Source: CAVUBL01 sp963837945 (lineage in GTDB: Bacteria > Acidobacteriota > Thermoanaerobaculia > Multivoradales > DATKCC01). Taken from it: 64,000 nucleotides of DNA. Within the stretch, counting starts at the first letter, position 1. Every line of letters begins with the position of its first letter. The stretch covers positions 496,001 to 560,000 of the forward strand of contig CAWIQD010000002.1 in NCBI GenBank assembly GCA_963837945.1. Reading direction: 5' to 3'. Under the pieces are notes generated by a model. It saw only the letters and a program-made list of their open reading frames with translations, made no database searches and was not told the origin of the DNA. The position numbers and the translations under genes are program-made. Shown here in pieces: positions 52,417 to 63,222 of this stretch.

Positions 52417-54036
52417 ATGCCGATCACTCGCCTGCCCCTGCCCAGCCTTGACGCCCGCTTCACCGCGGCCATCGCCGTCGCCCTCGCACTCACCGCCGGC
52501 GCCGCGCCGGCGGCCGCAGCGCGCGGCGTGCTCGCCGACACCGGCGCCTTCGCCCCCTTCGCCGTCGCCGCCCGCCCGGACGGCGGCTACCGCATCGTCT
52601 GGAACGACACGCGCGTCGGAATGCTGCGCGCCGAGGAGGTCTCGGCCGCCGGTTTCCCGATCGGCTCGCCGCGCGACGTGCTGCCCCTCGACAGCCCGTT
52701 CGTCGACGTCAAGACGGCCGCCATCGCCGCCGACGGTACCTGGGCCGTGTTCTGGGAGGAGAGCACCGAGGCCGATCAGCTCAACATCGGAGGGGCGATC
52801 TTCGCCGCCGACGGCACGCTTCTGCACCGGCTTTCGCTGCCGGACCCGATCCCCGACCCGGGCGGCTGCGTCATCTCGGTCGAGCCCATCGCCGCGGCCC
52901 TGCCGGGCGGCGGCTTCGGCGTCGCCTTCGATGTCGGCCATCAACCTCCCGGCTGCGAGGACCCGCTCGACACGAACGACTACGAGCCCTGGCTGCTGCA
53001 TCTCGATACCGGAGGCACGGTCACCCTTGCCATGCAGGTCGATGCCGTCGACACGGGGAGGAACCAGGTGGCCGGATACGGCGTTTCCGCCAGCGGATCC
53101 GAGGTGGTCGTCTGGACCTCTCGCGGGGAGGAGCTCGGCGACACCACGATCGTCCGCAGCCGCGCGCTCGGCGTCGGCGCTCCCGCGACGGCGACCGTCA
53201 CCAGCGGTTCGAGCTTCGACCTTCTCGACGTCGCCCTGGCCGTGGCTCCGGACGGCCGCTTCGTGGTGTTCTGGACCGATGCGTTGCCGGGGGGCGACTC
53301 CCGGGGTCGCGGCGTCTGGATGCGGCCGTACACCGTCGACGGCGAACCGGACGGTGCCGAGCGGCAGGTCGATCCCGACAGCGAGCGGGCCACGTCGGGC
53401 GCCTTGCCGGCCGCCACCGGTACCGGCGAGATCTGGGCCACCTGGAATGCGGTTCCCGGTCCCGGGGGCGGCGACGACTTCTTCGTTCGAGCGCGCCCGG
53501 TGACGCCCGGCGGCGACGCGGCGGGGCCGGTGCAGGACGCGTGGACCTTCACCGGCGGCAGCGGCGGCCAGGCGCGGACCCTGACCGGTGGCACCCGTGG
53601 GGCGCTGCTGACCTCTCGGAGCGCCGGCGACAGCCCACTTCTCCTGGGGCTCGTGCTGGGCGACCAGGCCGCGCTCGGCACCCCGCCGGAGGCCTACGCG
53701 CTCGAGAGCCCCGAGGTTCCGGGCTTCAAGGTCTGGGTGCGCATCATGGCCGGCGCCAACCCACCGATCTGGGCGACCGAGACGCAGCCCTGCCTCGCCG
53801 AGGCTCTGTGCGCCGCCGGAGCGCTACCCGATCGCGCCGAAGTCATCGTGCGCGTCGTCGGCCCCAAGCCCAACGGGTTTCTCTGGCCGACCGTGGTCAA
53901 GCTGTCGACCTCGCAGGTGGAGGTCTGGCTCGAGCAGACGTCGAGCGGCAAGGTCCAGTACTACCTGCTGCCTGGCGCCAGCCCCGGCACCGACCAGCTG
54001 CCCGGGATGTTCGATCGCAACGGTTTCGAGCCCTGA
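52417..54036 (+). CDS. Secreted hypothetical protein, beta-propeller-like
   Basis: A 539-residue protein with a signal peptide (AIAVALALTAGAAPAAAA). The main body has repeated segments of the type FAVAARPDGGYRIVWNDTRV, GTWAVFWEE, SEVVVWTSRG, DGRFVVFWTDA and GEIWATWNA, spaced like blades of a beta-propeller. The last ~110 residues form another domain (FKVWVRIMAGANPPIWATE; VEVWLEQTSSGKVQYYLL) seen at the end of other secreted Acidobacterial proteins. The function is unknown. MPITRL start follows GAGGAG. Confidence 0.7.
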   Translation: MPITRLPLPSLDARFTAAIAVALALTAGAAPAAAARGVLADTGAFAPFAVAARPDGGYRIVWNDTRVGMLRAEEVSAAGFPIGSPRDVLPLDSPFVDVKTAAIAADGTWAVFWEESTEADQLNIGGAIFAADGTLLHRLSLPDPIPDPGGCVISVEPIAAALPGGGFGVAFDVGHQPPGCEDPLDTNDYEPWLLHLDTGGTVTLAMQVDAVDTGRNQVAGYGVSASGSEVVVWTSRGEELGDTTIVRSRALGVGAPATATVTSGSSFDLLDVALAVAPDGRFVVFWTDALPGGDSRGRGVWMRPYTVDGEPDGAERQVDPDSERATSGALPAATGTGEIWATWNAVPGPGGGDDFFVRARPVTPGGDAAGPVQDAWTFTGGSGGQARTLTGGTRGALLTSRSAGDSPLLLGLVLGDQAALGTPPEAYALESPEVPGFKVWVRIMAGANPPIWATETQPCLAEALCAAGALPDRAEVIVRVVGPKPNGFLWPTVVKLSTSQVEVWLEQTSSGKVQYYLLPGASPGTDQLPGMFDRNGFEP

Positions 54037-54211
54037 GGGCACGTCACGTTCGGGCCCGGTGTCGAGGGTCGTCTCCTCGCCCCGCTGTGGGCCGGATCAA
54101 GAAGGCCTGTGCGGGGGCCCTTCCTGCGCCGTCGCGGCCGGCCACGACGGTTGCTTGGTGGACAGGGAGCAGATCGCCGAGCTGCGAGCCGGCTGCCGCG
54201 CCCTGAGCGAA

Positions 54212-54241
54212 GCGGCCCGTCCGGAGCTCCGGACGGGCCGC
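54212..54241. terminator. Perfect 30-bp palindrome between converging genes
   Basis: GCGGCCCGTCCGGAG and its exact complement form a 15-bp uninterrupted inverted repeat with no loop bases. It lies 28 bp after the FKBP gene stop (minus strand) and 176 bp after the plus-strand gene. A bidirectional terminator hairpin is most likely; no T-run is present. Confidence 0.6.
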
Positions 54242-54268
54242 GAAAGATCTACTCTCGAGTGCGGGGAC

Positions 54269-55120
<852 letters not shown>

Positions 55121-55202
55121 GGCGGGCGTAACTTACCGTACCGGGCGGCGGCGGGGCAACCTCCGTTCGGGAGTTCCGCCGGATGCCGATAGAGTCGGCC
55201 CC

Positions 55203-56465
55203 ATGCCGAGCCCCGCCGTCGTCTTCGCCGCCCTCGGTCTCGCCTTCGGGGTGCTGCCGCCCGCGCCGGCGCCGCCCGCCGCCCGGGAGCCCGACCTCCG
55301 CCACCTCCCGATCGGCGACCCGGCGCGCAAGGACCGGGTGGTTCCGGTGGTCCTCGACGCGCTCACCGACGGCCGGACCGGCGACCTGTTCTCGCCCGCG
55401 GAGCTGCCGGCGCGACTGGCCGGCGTGCAGGTGCTCTTCGTCGGCGAGAACCACGCCTCGATGGACTTCCACCGCGCCCAGCTCCGGGTGCTCCAGGAGC
55501 TCGTGGCCTCGGGGCGGCCGGTGCTCGTCGGGCTCGAGATGTACCCCTACACCCAGCAGAGCGACCTCGACCACTGGACGGCGGGCCTGCTCACCGAGCC
55601 GGGCTTCCTCGAGCTCTCCCACTGGTACGACGCCTGGGGCTTCCCGTGGGACTACTACCGGGACCTCTTCGTCTTCGCGCGCGACCACGGCGTGCCGATG
55701 TACGGCGTCAACACCCCGCGCGAGGTGGTCACCGACGTGCGCGAGAAGGGGTTCGCCGGCCTCACCGACGAGGAGCGCGGCCACATCCCCGAGACGATCG
55801 ACACCGACAGCGGCGAGCATCGCCGGCTCTTCCGGGCCTTCTTCGCCGACGAAGACGACGCCATGCACGCCTCGATGAGCGCCGAGCAGCTCGACGCCAT
55901 GTTCGACGCCCAGTGCACCTGGGACGCCACCATGGGCTACAACGCCGTGCGCGCCTTGAAGGAGCACGGAGCGCCGGGGGCGATCATGGTGGTTCTGATC
56001 GGCTCCGGCCACGTCGCCTACGACCTCGGCGCCCAGCGCCAGGCCGCCCACTGGTTCGACGGCCGGATGGCCTCGCTGCTGCCGATCCCGATCGAGGACT
56101 CCGAGCACCGGCGGGTCGAGGACGTCGAGGCCTCCTACGCGGACTTCGTCTGGGGCCTGCCGCCGGAGAGGGAGGCCCGCTTCCCGAGCCTCGGCTTCTC
56201 CACCGTGGCGGCTTCGGACCAGGATCCGCGCCGCCGGGTGATCTTCGTGCCGGCCGACTCGATCGCCGGCCGCGCCGGCTTCGAGGTCGGCGACGTCCTC
56301 GTCGCGCTCGACGGCACGCCGCTGCCCGACCGCGAGACCTACAACCGGCGGATGGCGGCCAAGCGCTGGGGCGACGAGGCTCGCTTCACGGTCCGGCGCG
56401 GCGACCGGACCCTCGAGATCGCGGCGCTCCTCCGGCGCCAGCCCCCGGAACGCCGGCCGGACTGA
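55203..56465 (+). CDS. ChaN-family protein with a C-terminal PDZ domain
   Basis: A 420-residue exported protein: signal-like N-terminus, then a ChaN/Tiki-type domain (VLFVGENHASMDFHRAQLRV; LVGLEMYPYTQQSDLDHWTA; IMVVLIGSGHVAYDLG). The paired GENH and GSGH histidines match the metal or haem site of the family. The last ~95 residues are a PDZ domain (IFVPADSIAGRAGFEVGDVL followed by VALDG). ChaN lipoproteins were linked to haem uptake, while Tiki relatives are proteases. It diverges from the FKBP gene with an 82-bp gap. Confidence 0.8.
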   Translation: MPSPAVVFAALGLAFGVLPPAPAPPAAREPDLRHLPIGDPARKDRVVPVVLDALTDGRTGDLFSPAELPARLAGVQVLFVGENHASMDFHRAQLRVLQELVASGRPVLVGLEMYPYTQQSDLDHWTAGLLTEPGFLELSHWYDAWGFPWDYYRDLFVFARDHGVPMYGVNTPREVVTDVREKGFAGLTDEERGHIPETIDTDSGEHRRLFRAFFADEDDAMHASMSAEQLDAMFDAQCTWDATMGYNAVRALKEHGAPGAIMVVLIGSGHVAYDLGAQRQAAHWFDGRMASLLPIPIEDSEHRRVEDVEASYADFVWGLPPEREARFPSLGFSTVAASDQDPRRRVIFVPADSIAGRAGFEVGDVLVALDGTPLPDRETYNRRMAAKRWGDEARFTVRRGDRTLEIAALLRRQPPERRPD

Positions 56466-56474
56466 GAGCGACGA

Positions 56475-59135
56475 TTGGAACGGTTCGTGCAGCCCATCGC
56501 GCCGAGAGCACCTGCGATGGACGCTGTTCGCCTCTCCGATCCGGGTACCCCCGCCCGGCGGCCCGGCTGGGCCCCCGGTGCGGCGGGCTTGGCCCTCATC
56601 CTGCTGGGGGGAGCGGTGGTCGCCGGCTGGCTGACCGGCCGGATGGCGCTGGTCCAGCTCCGGCCGCAGTTCGCGGCGATGCAGGTCAACACCGCGGTCT
56701 GCTTCGTCCTCTCCGGCGCCGCTCTCCTGTCGCTGGCCCTCGGCGGCCGCCGGATCGCCATCGCGCTCGGGGCGCTCACCGCCGCCCTCGCCGGCCTGAC
56801 TTTCGCCGAGTACCTCTTCGGCCTGGACTTCCGGATCGACGGGCTGATCTTGCCCGGCCTGGTCTCGGGAGCGGAGGGCTCGTCCCACCGCATGGCGGCG
56901 GACACCGCGCTGGCGCTGCTCGCGGCCGGGCTGAGCCTCGTCGGCTTCTCCCGGCTGCCCGCGGTCTCCGGGTTCCTCGCCGCGCTGGTGCTGACGGTGG
57001 GGAGCGCCTGGGCCCTCGGCTACGCCTTCGGTATCCCGGCGGTCCTCGCCTCCGGCCCGGCCTCGATCCAGATGGCGTTCCACACCGCGCTCGGCATCGT
57101 CCTTCTCGGCAGCACGCTCCTCGGCCTCTCGCTCGAGCGCCAGCACAGCGCCGAGCAGCCGCTGCCCTGGCTGGCGCTGATCGTCGGGGCCGGGCTCACG
57201 CTCGCGACGCTGGTGCTCTGGCGGGCGCTCGAGACGCGGGCCCTCGGCGCGGCGGCCGGCGGCTCGCGCTCGGCGCTCTCCGAGGTGATCCTGGGCGCCG
57301 GCCTGACGATCGCCCTGCTGCTCACCCTGACGCTCCACTACGGCGAGCTCGCGGCGCGCCGGGCGGAGGGGTTCGAGCGCGAGGTCCGGAGACGCACGGC
57401 CGAGCTCGAGGACGCCCTCGCCCGCCTCCGGGCCGAGAACCGCGAGCGCCACTGGACCGAAGTGACCCTGCGCCGCACCCTCGAGGTGGGCCGCCTGGTC
57501 TCGGCGGAGCTCGATCCCGACCGCGCGGTGCAGGCGGTCACCGACGCCGCGACCGAGCTGACCGGGGCGGCGTTCGGCGCCTTCTTCTACCATCCGGGTG
57601 ACCCGGTGGGCGGGGGCCGCATGCGCTGGGCGCTCGCCGGAGCCCCACGCGAGTCGTTCGAGGACTTCCCCCTCCCCGGCGACCGGAGCCTGCTCGGGCT
57701 GACCTTCCGCGGCGAGGGGCCGATTCGGCTCGACGACGTGACCCGCGACCCGCGCTTCGGTCACAACCCGCCGTACAACGGCCTGCCGGACGGCCACCTG
57801 CCGGTGGTCAGCTACCTCGCAGTGCCGGTCGTCTCGCGCTCGGGCCAACCGCTCGGCGGGATGTTCTTCGGCCACCCGCAGCCGGCGATCTTCACCGCAC
57901 GCGAGGAGGAGATCGTGGTCGGCCTCGCGGCCCAGGCGGCGATCGCCGTCGACAACGCCCGCCTCTACCAGGAGGAGCGCCGGTCGCGGGCCGAGGCGCA
58001 GGCGGCGAACGCCGCGAAAGACCGCTTCCTGATCGTCATGGGTCACGAGCTGCGCAACCCCCTGGGCTCGATCACCTCGGCGCTCGAGGTGCTGGGGTCG
58101 GGCGGCGAGGACCCGAAGCGGGACGCCCAGATGCGCCAGATCGCCCGGCGCCAGGTGGGCCACCTGGCCCGCCTGGTCGAGGACCTGCTCGACATCTCGC
58201 GGATCGAGCAGGGCAAGGTGGCGCTGCGCCGGGGGCGGCTCGACCTCGCGGAGCTGCTGCGCGAGACGGTCGAGTCCCACCGGGAGGAGACCGAGCGGGC
58301 GGGCCTCGCTCTGACCCTCGAGCTGCCGGACGAGCCGCCCTGGGTCGACGCCGACCGGACCCGGCTGGTCCAGGTGGTCGAGAACCTGCTCTCGAACAGC
58401 CTCAAGTTCACCGACGAGGGCGGCGCCATCCTCTGCGCGCTGGAGCGCCGGGGAGGCGAGGCCGTGGTGCGCATCCGCGACTCCGGCTGCGGCCTCGAGC
58501 CCGACCAGCTCGAACGGATCTTCGAGCCCTTCGCCCAGCTCGAGGAGGCGCAGCGCCGGATGTCCGGCGGTCTCGGCCTTGGGCTACCGATCGTCAAGGG
58601 GCTGGTGGAGGCGCACCGGGGCCGGCTCGAGGCGGAGAGCGACGGCCCGGGCCAGGGGACCGAGGTCCGGGCCTGGCTGCCGCTCGCCGCGCCGCCGGCG
58701 GCCGGCGAAGGAGCGAAGCGGCAGCGCAGGATCCGCGGCAAGCCGCTGCGGGTCCTGGTCATCGACGACCATCGCGACTCGGCCGACGGCCTGGTGGAGC
58801 TGCTCCGGGTGTTCGGCCACGAGGTGGCCGCGGCCTACGACGCCGGCGGTGGGATCGAGGCGGCGGCCGCCTCGGCCCCCGACGTGGTGATCAGCGACCT
58901 CGGCCTGCCGGGGCTCGACGGCTACGAGGTCGCCAAGACGCTGCGCGCGGCGCCGGCGACCCGCCGTTCGTTCCTGGTCGCCCTGTCCGGATACGGCGAC
59001 TCGGTCACCGTCGAGCGGGCCCGCGAGGTCGGCTTCGACCACCACCTCACCAAGCCGGTCGACCCGGAGCGGCTGCGCGGGCTGCTCGCCGACCTCTCCC
59101 ACCGCCCGCCCCCGCCGCACGCTCAGAGCCTGTGA
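56475..59135 (+). CDS. Hybrid sensor histidine kinase
   Basis: An 886-residue protein. About eight membrane helices (residues ~35-290) form an integral sensor. A short coiled coil follows (EGFEREVRRRTAELEDALAR), then a GAF domain (~345-495), a HisKA domain with phospho-His in MGHELRNPLGS, an HATPase with N-box ENLLSNSLKF, DSGCGL and GGLGLGLPIV, and a receiver domain at ~760-880 with the phospho-Asp in VVISDLGLPG. The final output is probably another His/response-regulator step. It starts 9 bp after the ChaN gene, so the two may form an operon. Confidence 0.9.
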   Translation: MERFVQPIAPRAPAMDAVRLSDPGTPARRPGWAPGAAGLALILLGGAVVAGWLTGRMALVQLRPQFAAMQVNTAVCFVLSGAALLSLALGGRRIAIALGALTAALAGLTFAEYLFGLDFRIDGLILPGLVSGAEGSSHRMAADTALALLAAGLSLVGFSRLPAVSGFLAALVLTVGSAWALGYAFGIPAVLASGPASIQMAFHTALGIVLLGSTLLGLSLERQHSAEQPLPWLALIVGAGLTLATLVLWRALETRALGAAAGGSRSALSEVILGAGLTIALLLTLTLHYGELAARRAEGFEREVRRRTAELEDALARLRAENRERHWTEVTLRRTLEVGRLVSAELDPDRAVQAVTDAATELTGAAFGAFFYHPGDPVGGGRMRWALAGAPRESFEDFPLPGDRSLLGLTFRGEGPIRLDDVTRDPRFGHNPPYNGLPDGHLPVVSYLAVPVVSRSGQPLGGMFFGHPQPAIFTAREEEIVVGLAAQAAIAVDNARLYQEERRSRAEAQAANAAKDRFLIVMGHELRNPLGSITSALEVLGSGGEDPKRDAQMRQIARRQVGHLARLVEDLLDISRIEQGKVALRRGRLDLAELLRETVESHREETERAGLALTLELPDEPPWVDADRTRLVQVVENLLSNSLKFTDEGGAILCALERRGGEAVVRIRDSGCGLEPDQLERIFEPFAQLEEAQRRMSGGLGLGLPIVKGLVEAHRGRLEAESDGPGQGTEVRAWLPLAAPPAAGEGAKRQRRIRGKPLRVLVIDDHRDSADGLVELLRVFGHEVAAAYDAGGGIEAAAASAPDVVISDLGLPGLDGYEVAKTLRAAPATRRSFLVALSGYGDSVTVERAREVGFDHHLTKPVDPERLRGLLADLSHRPPPPHAQSL

Positions 59136-59193
59136 AGGGATCTCCGCCCGCCGTGAGGAGGTCGACCGGGCGCCCGGAGCAAGGCGGAGGTTT

Positions 59194-62100
59194 CTAGCCG
59201 CCGCCCGGACCGGCGACGACGTAGGCGATCCCCAGCTCCTTCGCCTTGGCGTCGAGCCGGGCGAGGTCGCCGTCGACGAGGGCATCGAGCTCGGTCTCGC
59301 GCGCCGCGAGCCGGTCCTCCAGGCCGGCGGCGACCTCGCGCATCCCCTGGGTCGGTACGCCGTCGGCGTCGTTGACGAAGCTGAACAGCGGCGAGAGCTG
59401 GGAGTAGAGCTTGGCGCCGCCGTGGCGGCCGGCGAGGATGTCGTAGGTGACCTCGGCGTCGGGGCTGTAGAGCTTCTCGGAGAGCTCGTCCAGCCGCGCG
59501 ACCAGCGCCTTGCCCATGGCGAGCAGCGGCCGGGCGTGGGCGTCCTCGGCCAGGAGCTCGTCGCGCGCCTCGATCTGGCCGCGGAGCGAGCGAATGCGCG
59601 CGACCGCCGCGATCACCCGCGAGAGATCGGCGCGCAGGGCGAGCGCGAAGTCGAGCTGGGCCTGGAGGTCGGCCGGGCTGCTCTGGACGCGCGGGTCGGG
59701 CAGCACCCGGAGCGTGGTGGTGGCGGTCTGGCCGCCGACGGTCAGACGCAGCGTGTAGTCGCCGGGCACCGCCAGCGGACCGCGGGTCGGGTCGCCCCAG
59801 TCGATCATGCCGCCGGGGATGAAGCCGGCGCCGTCCCAGGCCAGGTCCCAGCTCGCCCGGTTGATCCCGGCGTCGGTCGAGAGCGCCGGCTCGATCTCGG
59901 TATCCGGGTCCCAGTCCGGATGATCGGGGCCGATCGGCCGGGGCTCCGGGGTGCTCGTGAGGGTGCGGACCGTACGGCCCTGCGAGTCCAGCACCTCGAG
60001 CTTGATCTCCCCCTCCGGCTTCTCGGCGAGCGAGTAGGTGAGGATCGCGCCTGCGGGCGGGTTCTCGCCGGCGCCGTCGGAGTCGCCGAGGACGTCGCGG
60101 TAGCGCCAGCGGATCGCCGGCACGGGCGGGAAGAGGTGGACCGCCTGGGCGGCGATCGCCGGGGTCATCCGGCGGACCGGCGTCAGGTCGTCGAGGATCC
60201 AGATCGAGCGGCCGCGCGTGGCGACCACCAGGTCGTCGCCGTGAACCTCGAGGTCCGAGACCGCGACCGGCGGCAGGTTGAGCTCGAGCGACTTCCAGGT
60301 GGCGCCGCCGTCGGGCGAGTAGCGCAGCCCGTGCTCGGTCCCGAGGTAGAGGAGGCCGCGCTGCTTCGGGTCCTCGCGCACCACGTGCAGGTGGACGTCC
60401 GCGGGCAGGCCCGCGGCGAGGCTCTTCCAGGTCGCGCCGAAGTCGGTGGTGCGCCAGAGGTAGGGGTGCGGGTCGTCCAGGCGATGGGCGTCGACCACCA
60501 CGTAGGCGGTGCCGGCGTCGAACGGGGAAGCCTCGATCGAGGAGACGGTGCCCCACTCGGGCAGGCCGTGGAGGTTGGGCGTCACGTCGCTCCAGGTCTT
60601 GCCGTCGTCGCGCGTGACGTGCACCAGGCCGTCGTCGCTACCGGCCCAGAGCACCCCCGCCTCGACCGGCGACTCGGCGAGGGCGAAGATCGTGTCGTAG
60701 AACTCGACCCCGGTGTTGTCGCCGGTGATCGGGCCGCCCGCCCAGGCCTGCTTCGCCTTGTCGTCGCGGGTCAGGTCGGGGCTCACCGCCTGCCAGTGCT
60801 GCCCGGCGTCGGTCGAGCGGAAGAGCACGTTCGCCGCGTGGTAGAGCACCCGGTGGTCGTGGCGCGAGACCAGGATCGGCGCGGTCCACTGGAACCGGTA
60901 GTCGAGGTCGGCGGCGCCGTGGCCCGAGCCGTTCCACGGATAGATCGAGACGTTCCTCGCCTGGCCGGTCGCCTGGTCGAAGTGCGAGATGAAGCCCAGG
61001 TACTCGCCGGCATAGACCACGTCCGGGTCCTCGGGGTCGACCGCCACGTGGCCCGCCTCGCCGCCTCCGACGCCGTACCAGTCCGAGAGGTAGATGCCGC
61101 CCGCGTGCAGGCTGTTGCTCGGGCCGGAGGCGGTGCCGAAGTCCTGGAGCGAGCCCATCACCCGGTAGGGCGTGCGGCGGTCGGCGTCGACGTGGTAGAG
61201 CTGCGAGATCGGCAACGGCGGCCGGTGCCAGGTGTCGCCGCCGTCGCGCGAGAGCGAGACGCCGGCGTCGCTCGCCACGATCATCCGGCTGGAGTCCTCG
61301 GGGTCGATCCAGACCTCGTGGTAGTCCCAACCGCCGCCCTTGACCGCGCGGATCGTCGAGCCGCCGTCGATGGTCTTCAACATGCCGACCTCGGGGAACC
61401 AGACGACGTCCGGGTTCCAGGGGTCGACGGTCAGGGCGGTGTAGTACCAGGCGCGCTGGCGCAGCCCCCGGCTCGCGCTCACCAGGTCCCAGCTCTTGCC
61501 GCCGTCGTCGGAGCGGAAGAGCCCGCCGTCCTCGGCCTCGATCAGGGCGTAGATCCGGTCCGAGGCCGATGGAGCGACGCGCACGCCGACCTTGCCCCAG
61601 GGCTTGTCCGGGAGGCCGGAGCCGGTGATCTCGCTCCAGGTGTCGCCGCCGTCGCGCGAGGTGTAGAGGCCGCTTCCCGGCCCGCCGCTGGTCAGGCCCC
61701 AGGGGGTGCGGCGCATCTGCCAGAGGCCGGCGTAGAGGACGTGCGGGTTGGTCGGGTCGAAGACGACGTCCGAGGCGCCGGTGTCCAGGTCCTCGAACAG
61801 CACGCGCTGCCAGCTCTTGCCGCCGTCGGTCGTGCGGTAGACGCCGCGCTCCGGGTTGGGGCCGAAGGCGTGGCCCAGGACCGCGGCGAACGCGACGTCG
61901 GGGTTCGTGGGGTGGACGGCGAGGCGCCCGATCTGGCCCACCTGGGTCCAGACGTGCCGCCAGGTCGCTCCGGCGTCGGTCGACTTGTAGATGCCGTCGC
62001 CCGGGCCGGTGTTGCCGCGGACGTTGGCCTCGCCCGTGCCGACGTAGACGACGTTCGAGTCGGACGGCGCGACCGCGATCGAGCCGATCGACTGGGTGGG

Positions 62101-62490
62101 CTCGTCGTCGAAGATCGGGTCCCAGGAGGCGCCGCCGTCGCCGCTCTTCCAGACGCCGCCCGCGGCGGTCGCGGCGTAGTAGGTCATGGCGTCGCCGGGG
62201 ACGCCGGTTACCTCGGAGACGCGCCCGCCGGCGCCGGGGCCGACCAGGCGGTACTCGAGGCCGTGGAGGGGGTCGGCGGCGGCCGCTTCGGCGTCGGCGG
62301 GCTTCGCGGGGCCCGAGGCGGCCTTCGGACCGCGCTTCGCGGGGGGAGTGGGTCGGGGCGCGGGTCGGGCGGGCTGCTGCGAGCTCTTGGGCGACTCCGG
62401 GGAGGTCTCCGGAGGCTGCGCGCCGGCGAAGCCCGGGGCGAGGAGGAGAGTCGCGAGAAGGGCGAAGGTCCGGCGGAGGGGTGCGGCCAT
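59194..62490 (-). CDS. Large secreted BNR/VPS10-type beta-propeller protein
   Basis: A 1098-residue protein with a signal peptide (LLATLLLAPGFAGA) and a Pro/Ala linker. Two large propellers follow, with Asp-box-type blades: GDGGASWDPIF, DAGATWRHVW, DGGKSWQRVLF, DGGDTWSEI, DGGKSWDLV, DGGDTWHRPP, DAGQHWQAV, DGKTWSDV and DGGATWKSLEL. The C-terminal ~270 residues form a helical/Ig-like end (RGQIEARDELLAED). Such proteins are widespread in Acidobacteria as WD40/YVTN/BNR or VPS10-domain proteins; enzymatic activity is not evident. Confidence 0.85.
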   Translation of the reverse strand: MAAPLRRTFALLATLLLAPGFAGAQPPETSPESPKSSQQPARPAPRPTPPAKRGPKAASGPAKPADAEAAAADPLHGLEYRLVGPGAGGRVSEVTGVPGDAMTYYAATAAGGVWKSGDGGASWDPIFDDEPTQSIGSIAVAPSDSNVVYVGTGEANVRGNTGPGDGIYKSTDAGATWRHVWTQVGQIGRLAVHPTNPDVAFAAVLGHAFGPNPERGVYRTTDGGKSWQRVLFEDLDTGASDVVFDPTNPHVLYAGLWQMRRTPWGLTSGGPGSGLYTSRDGGDTWSEITGSGLPDKPWGKVGVRVAPSASDRIYALIEAEDGGLFRSDDGGKSWDLVSASRGLRQRAWYYTALTVDPWNPDVVWFPEVGMLKTIDGGSTIRAVKGGGWDYHEVWIDPEDSSRMIVASDAGVSLSRDGGDTWHRPPLPISQLYHVDADRRTPYRVMGSLQDFGTASGPSNSLHAGGIYLSDWYGVGGGEAGHVAVDPEDPDVVYAGEYLGFISHFDQATGQARNVSIYPWNGSGHGAADLDYRFQWTAPILVSRHDHRVLYHAANVLFRSTDAGQHWQAVSPDLTRDDKAKQAWAGGPITGDNTGVEFYDTIFALAESPVEAGVLWAGSDDGLVHVTRDDGKTWSDVTPNLHGLPEWGTVSSIEASPFDAGTAYVVVDAHRLDDPHPYLWRTTDFGATWKSLAAGLPADVHLHVVREDPKQRGLLYLGTEHGLRYSPDGGATWKSLELNLPPVAVSDLEVHGDDLVVATRGRSIWILDDLTPVRRMTPAIAAQAVHLFPPVPAIRWRYRDVLGDSDGAGENPPAGAILTYSLAEKPEGEIKLEVLDSQGRTVRTLTSTPEPRPIGPDHPDWDPDTEIEPALSTDAGINRASWDLAWDGAGFIPGGMIDWGDPTRGPLAVPGDYTLRLTVGGQTATTTLRVLPDPRVQSSPADLQAQLDFALALRADLSRVIAAVARIRSLRGQIEARDELLAEDAHARPLLAMGKALVARLDELSEKLYSPDAEVTYDILAGRHGGAKLYSQLSPLFSFVNDADGVPTQGMREVAAGLEDRLAARETELDALVDGDLARLDAKAKELGIAYVVAGPGGG

Positions 62491-62775
62491 GCGGGGTCCT
62501 TTCGGGGAGGTTCGAGGGGCGAGGGGAGTATCGCGGGCGGGGGGCGGGTCGTCAAGGCCGTGCTCGGGACTGGGATGTGCGGGCGATGCGGGGCGCGGGC
62601 ATGGCCACGGCTCGGTGCCGGGCGCGGGGATGGCCCGGCCGACACAGAGGTCGGCCGCTTCATCCGTCCGTAGCGCGCCATCCGTCCGTAGTGCGTCATC
62701 GGTCCGTAGCGCGTCGCAACGGCAAACCCCCAGAAACGTAGAGGGTTTTCAGCACGGCAATCCCCCATGAAGCGG
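62491..62775. other. Intergenic region with repeat fragments
   Basis: No gene was recognised. CGGCCGACACAGAGGTCGG at ~62639 is a diverged copy of the palindromic core used in the adjacent array. Short direct repeats of the type CGTCCGTAGCGCG and CGGTCCGTAGCGCG occur at ~62667-62715. Confidence 0.5.
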
Positions 62776-63130
62776 CCGAGCTCTGCCTCGGCCGGGCGAA
62801 CGGTGGACCCGCACCGAGCTCCCCGCCGGAGACGACCACAGCCGTTCCACGCATCCCGGCCCCCGGGCCGAGCTCTGTCTCGGCCGGACGAGCCGTCCGG
62901 CCCGCACCGAGCTCCCCGCCGGAGGCGACCACAGCGGTTCCACGCATCCCGGCCCCCGGGCCGAGCTCTGCCTCGGCCGGGCGAACGGTGGACCCGCACC
63001 GAGCTCCCCGCCGGAGGCGACCACAGCCGTTCCACGCATCCCGGCCCCCGGGCCGAGCTCTGCCTCGGCCGGGCAAACGGTGGCGATTGCACCGAGCTCC
63101 CCGCCGAAGACGACCACCCCGGCCCCCGGT
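62776..63130. repeat. 92-bp tandem repeat, about four copies
   Basis: Units start CCGAGCTCTG at 62776, 62868, 62961 and 63053 (periods of 92, 93 and 92 bp). Each contains CCGAGCTCTGCCTCGG, a short hairpin, then a conserved CACCGAGCTCCCCGCCG block and CCACAGCCGTTCCACG. The last copy is shortened. The core also occurs at 44.93-45.14 kb, so this is a dispersed family. No spacers, so not a CRISPR. Confidence 0.85.
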
Positions 63131-63222
63131 CTTCCGGGGGTCGGGCTCCCCTCCCTCTTGTCGTTTCGACCGGAGCGAAGCGGAGTGGAGAAACCTGGGC
63201 GGGGATGGCGCCCGCCGGCTAC

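Noticed and set aside
59422..62673. A 1083-codon open frame on the plus strand
   Set aside because: It mirrors the BNR-repeat protein on the minus strand, which has a signal peptide and Asp-box repeats. The plus-strand product has no recognisable features.
62776..63130. CRISPR array
   Set aside because: Units repeat head to tail over their full length, with no variable spacers of constant size, and no cas genes are present.
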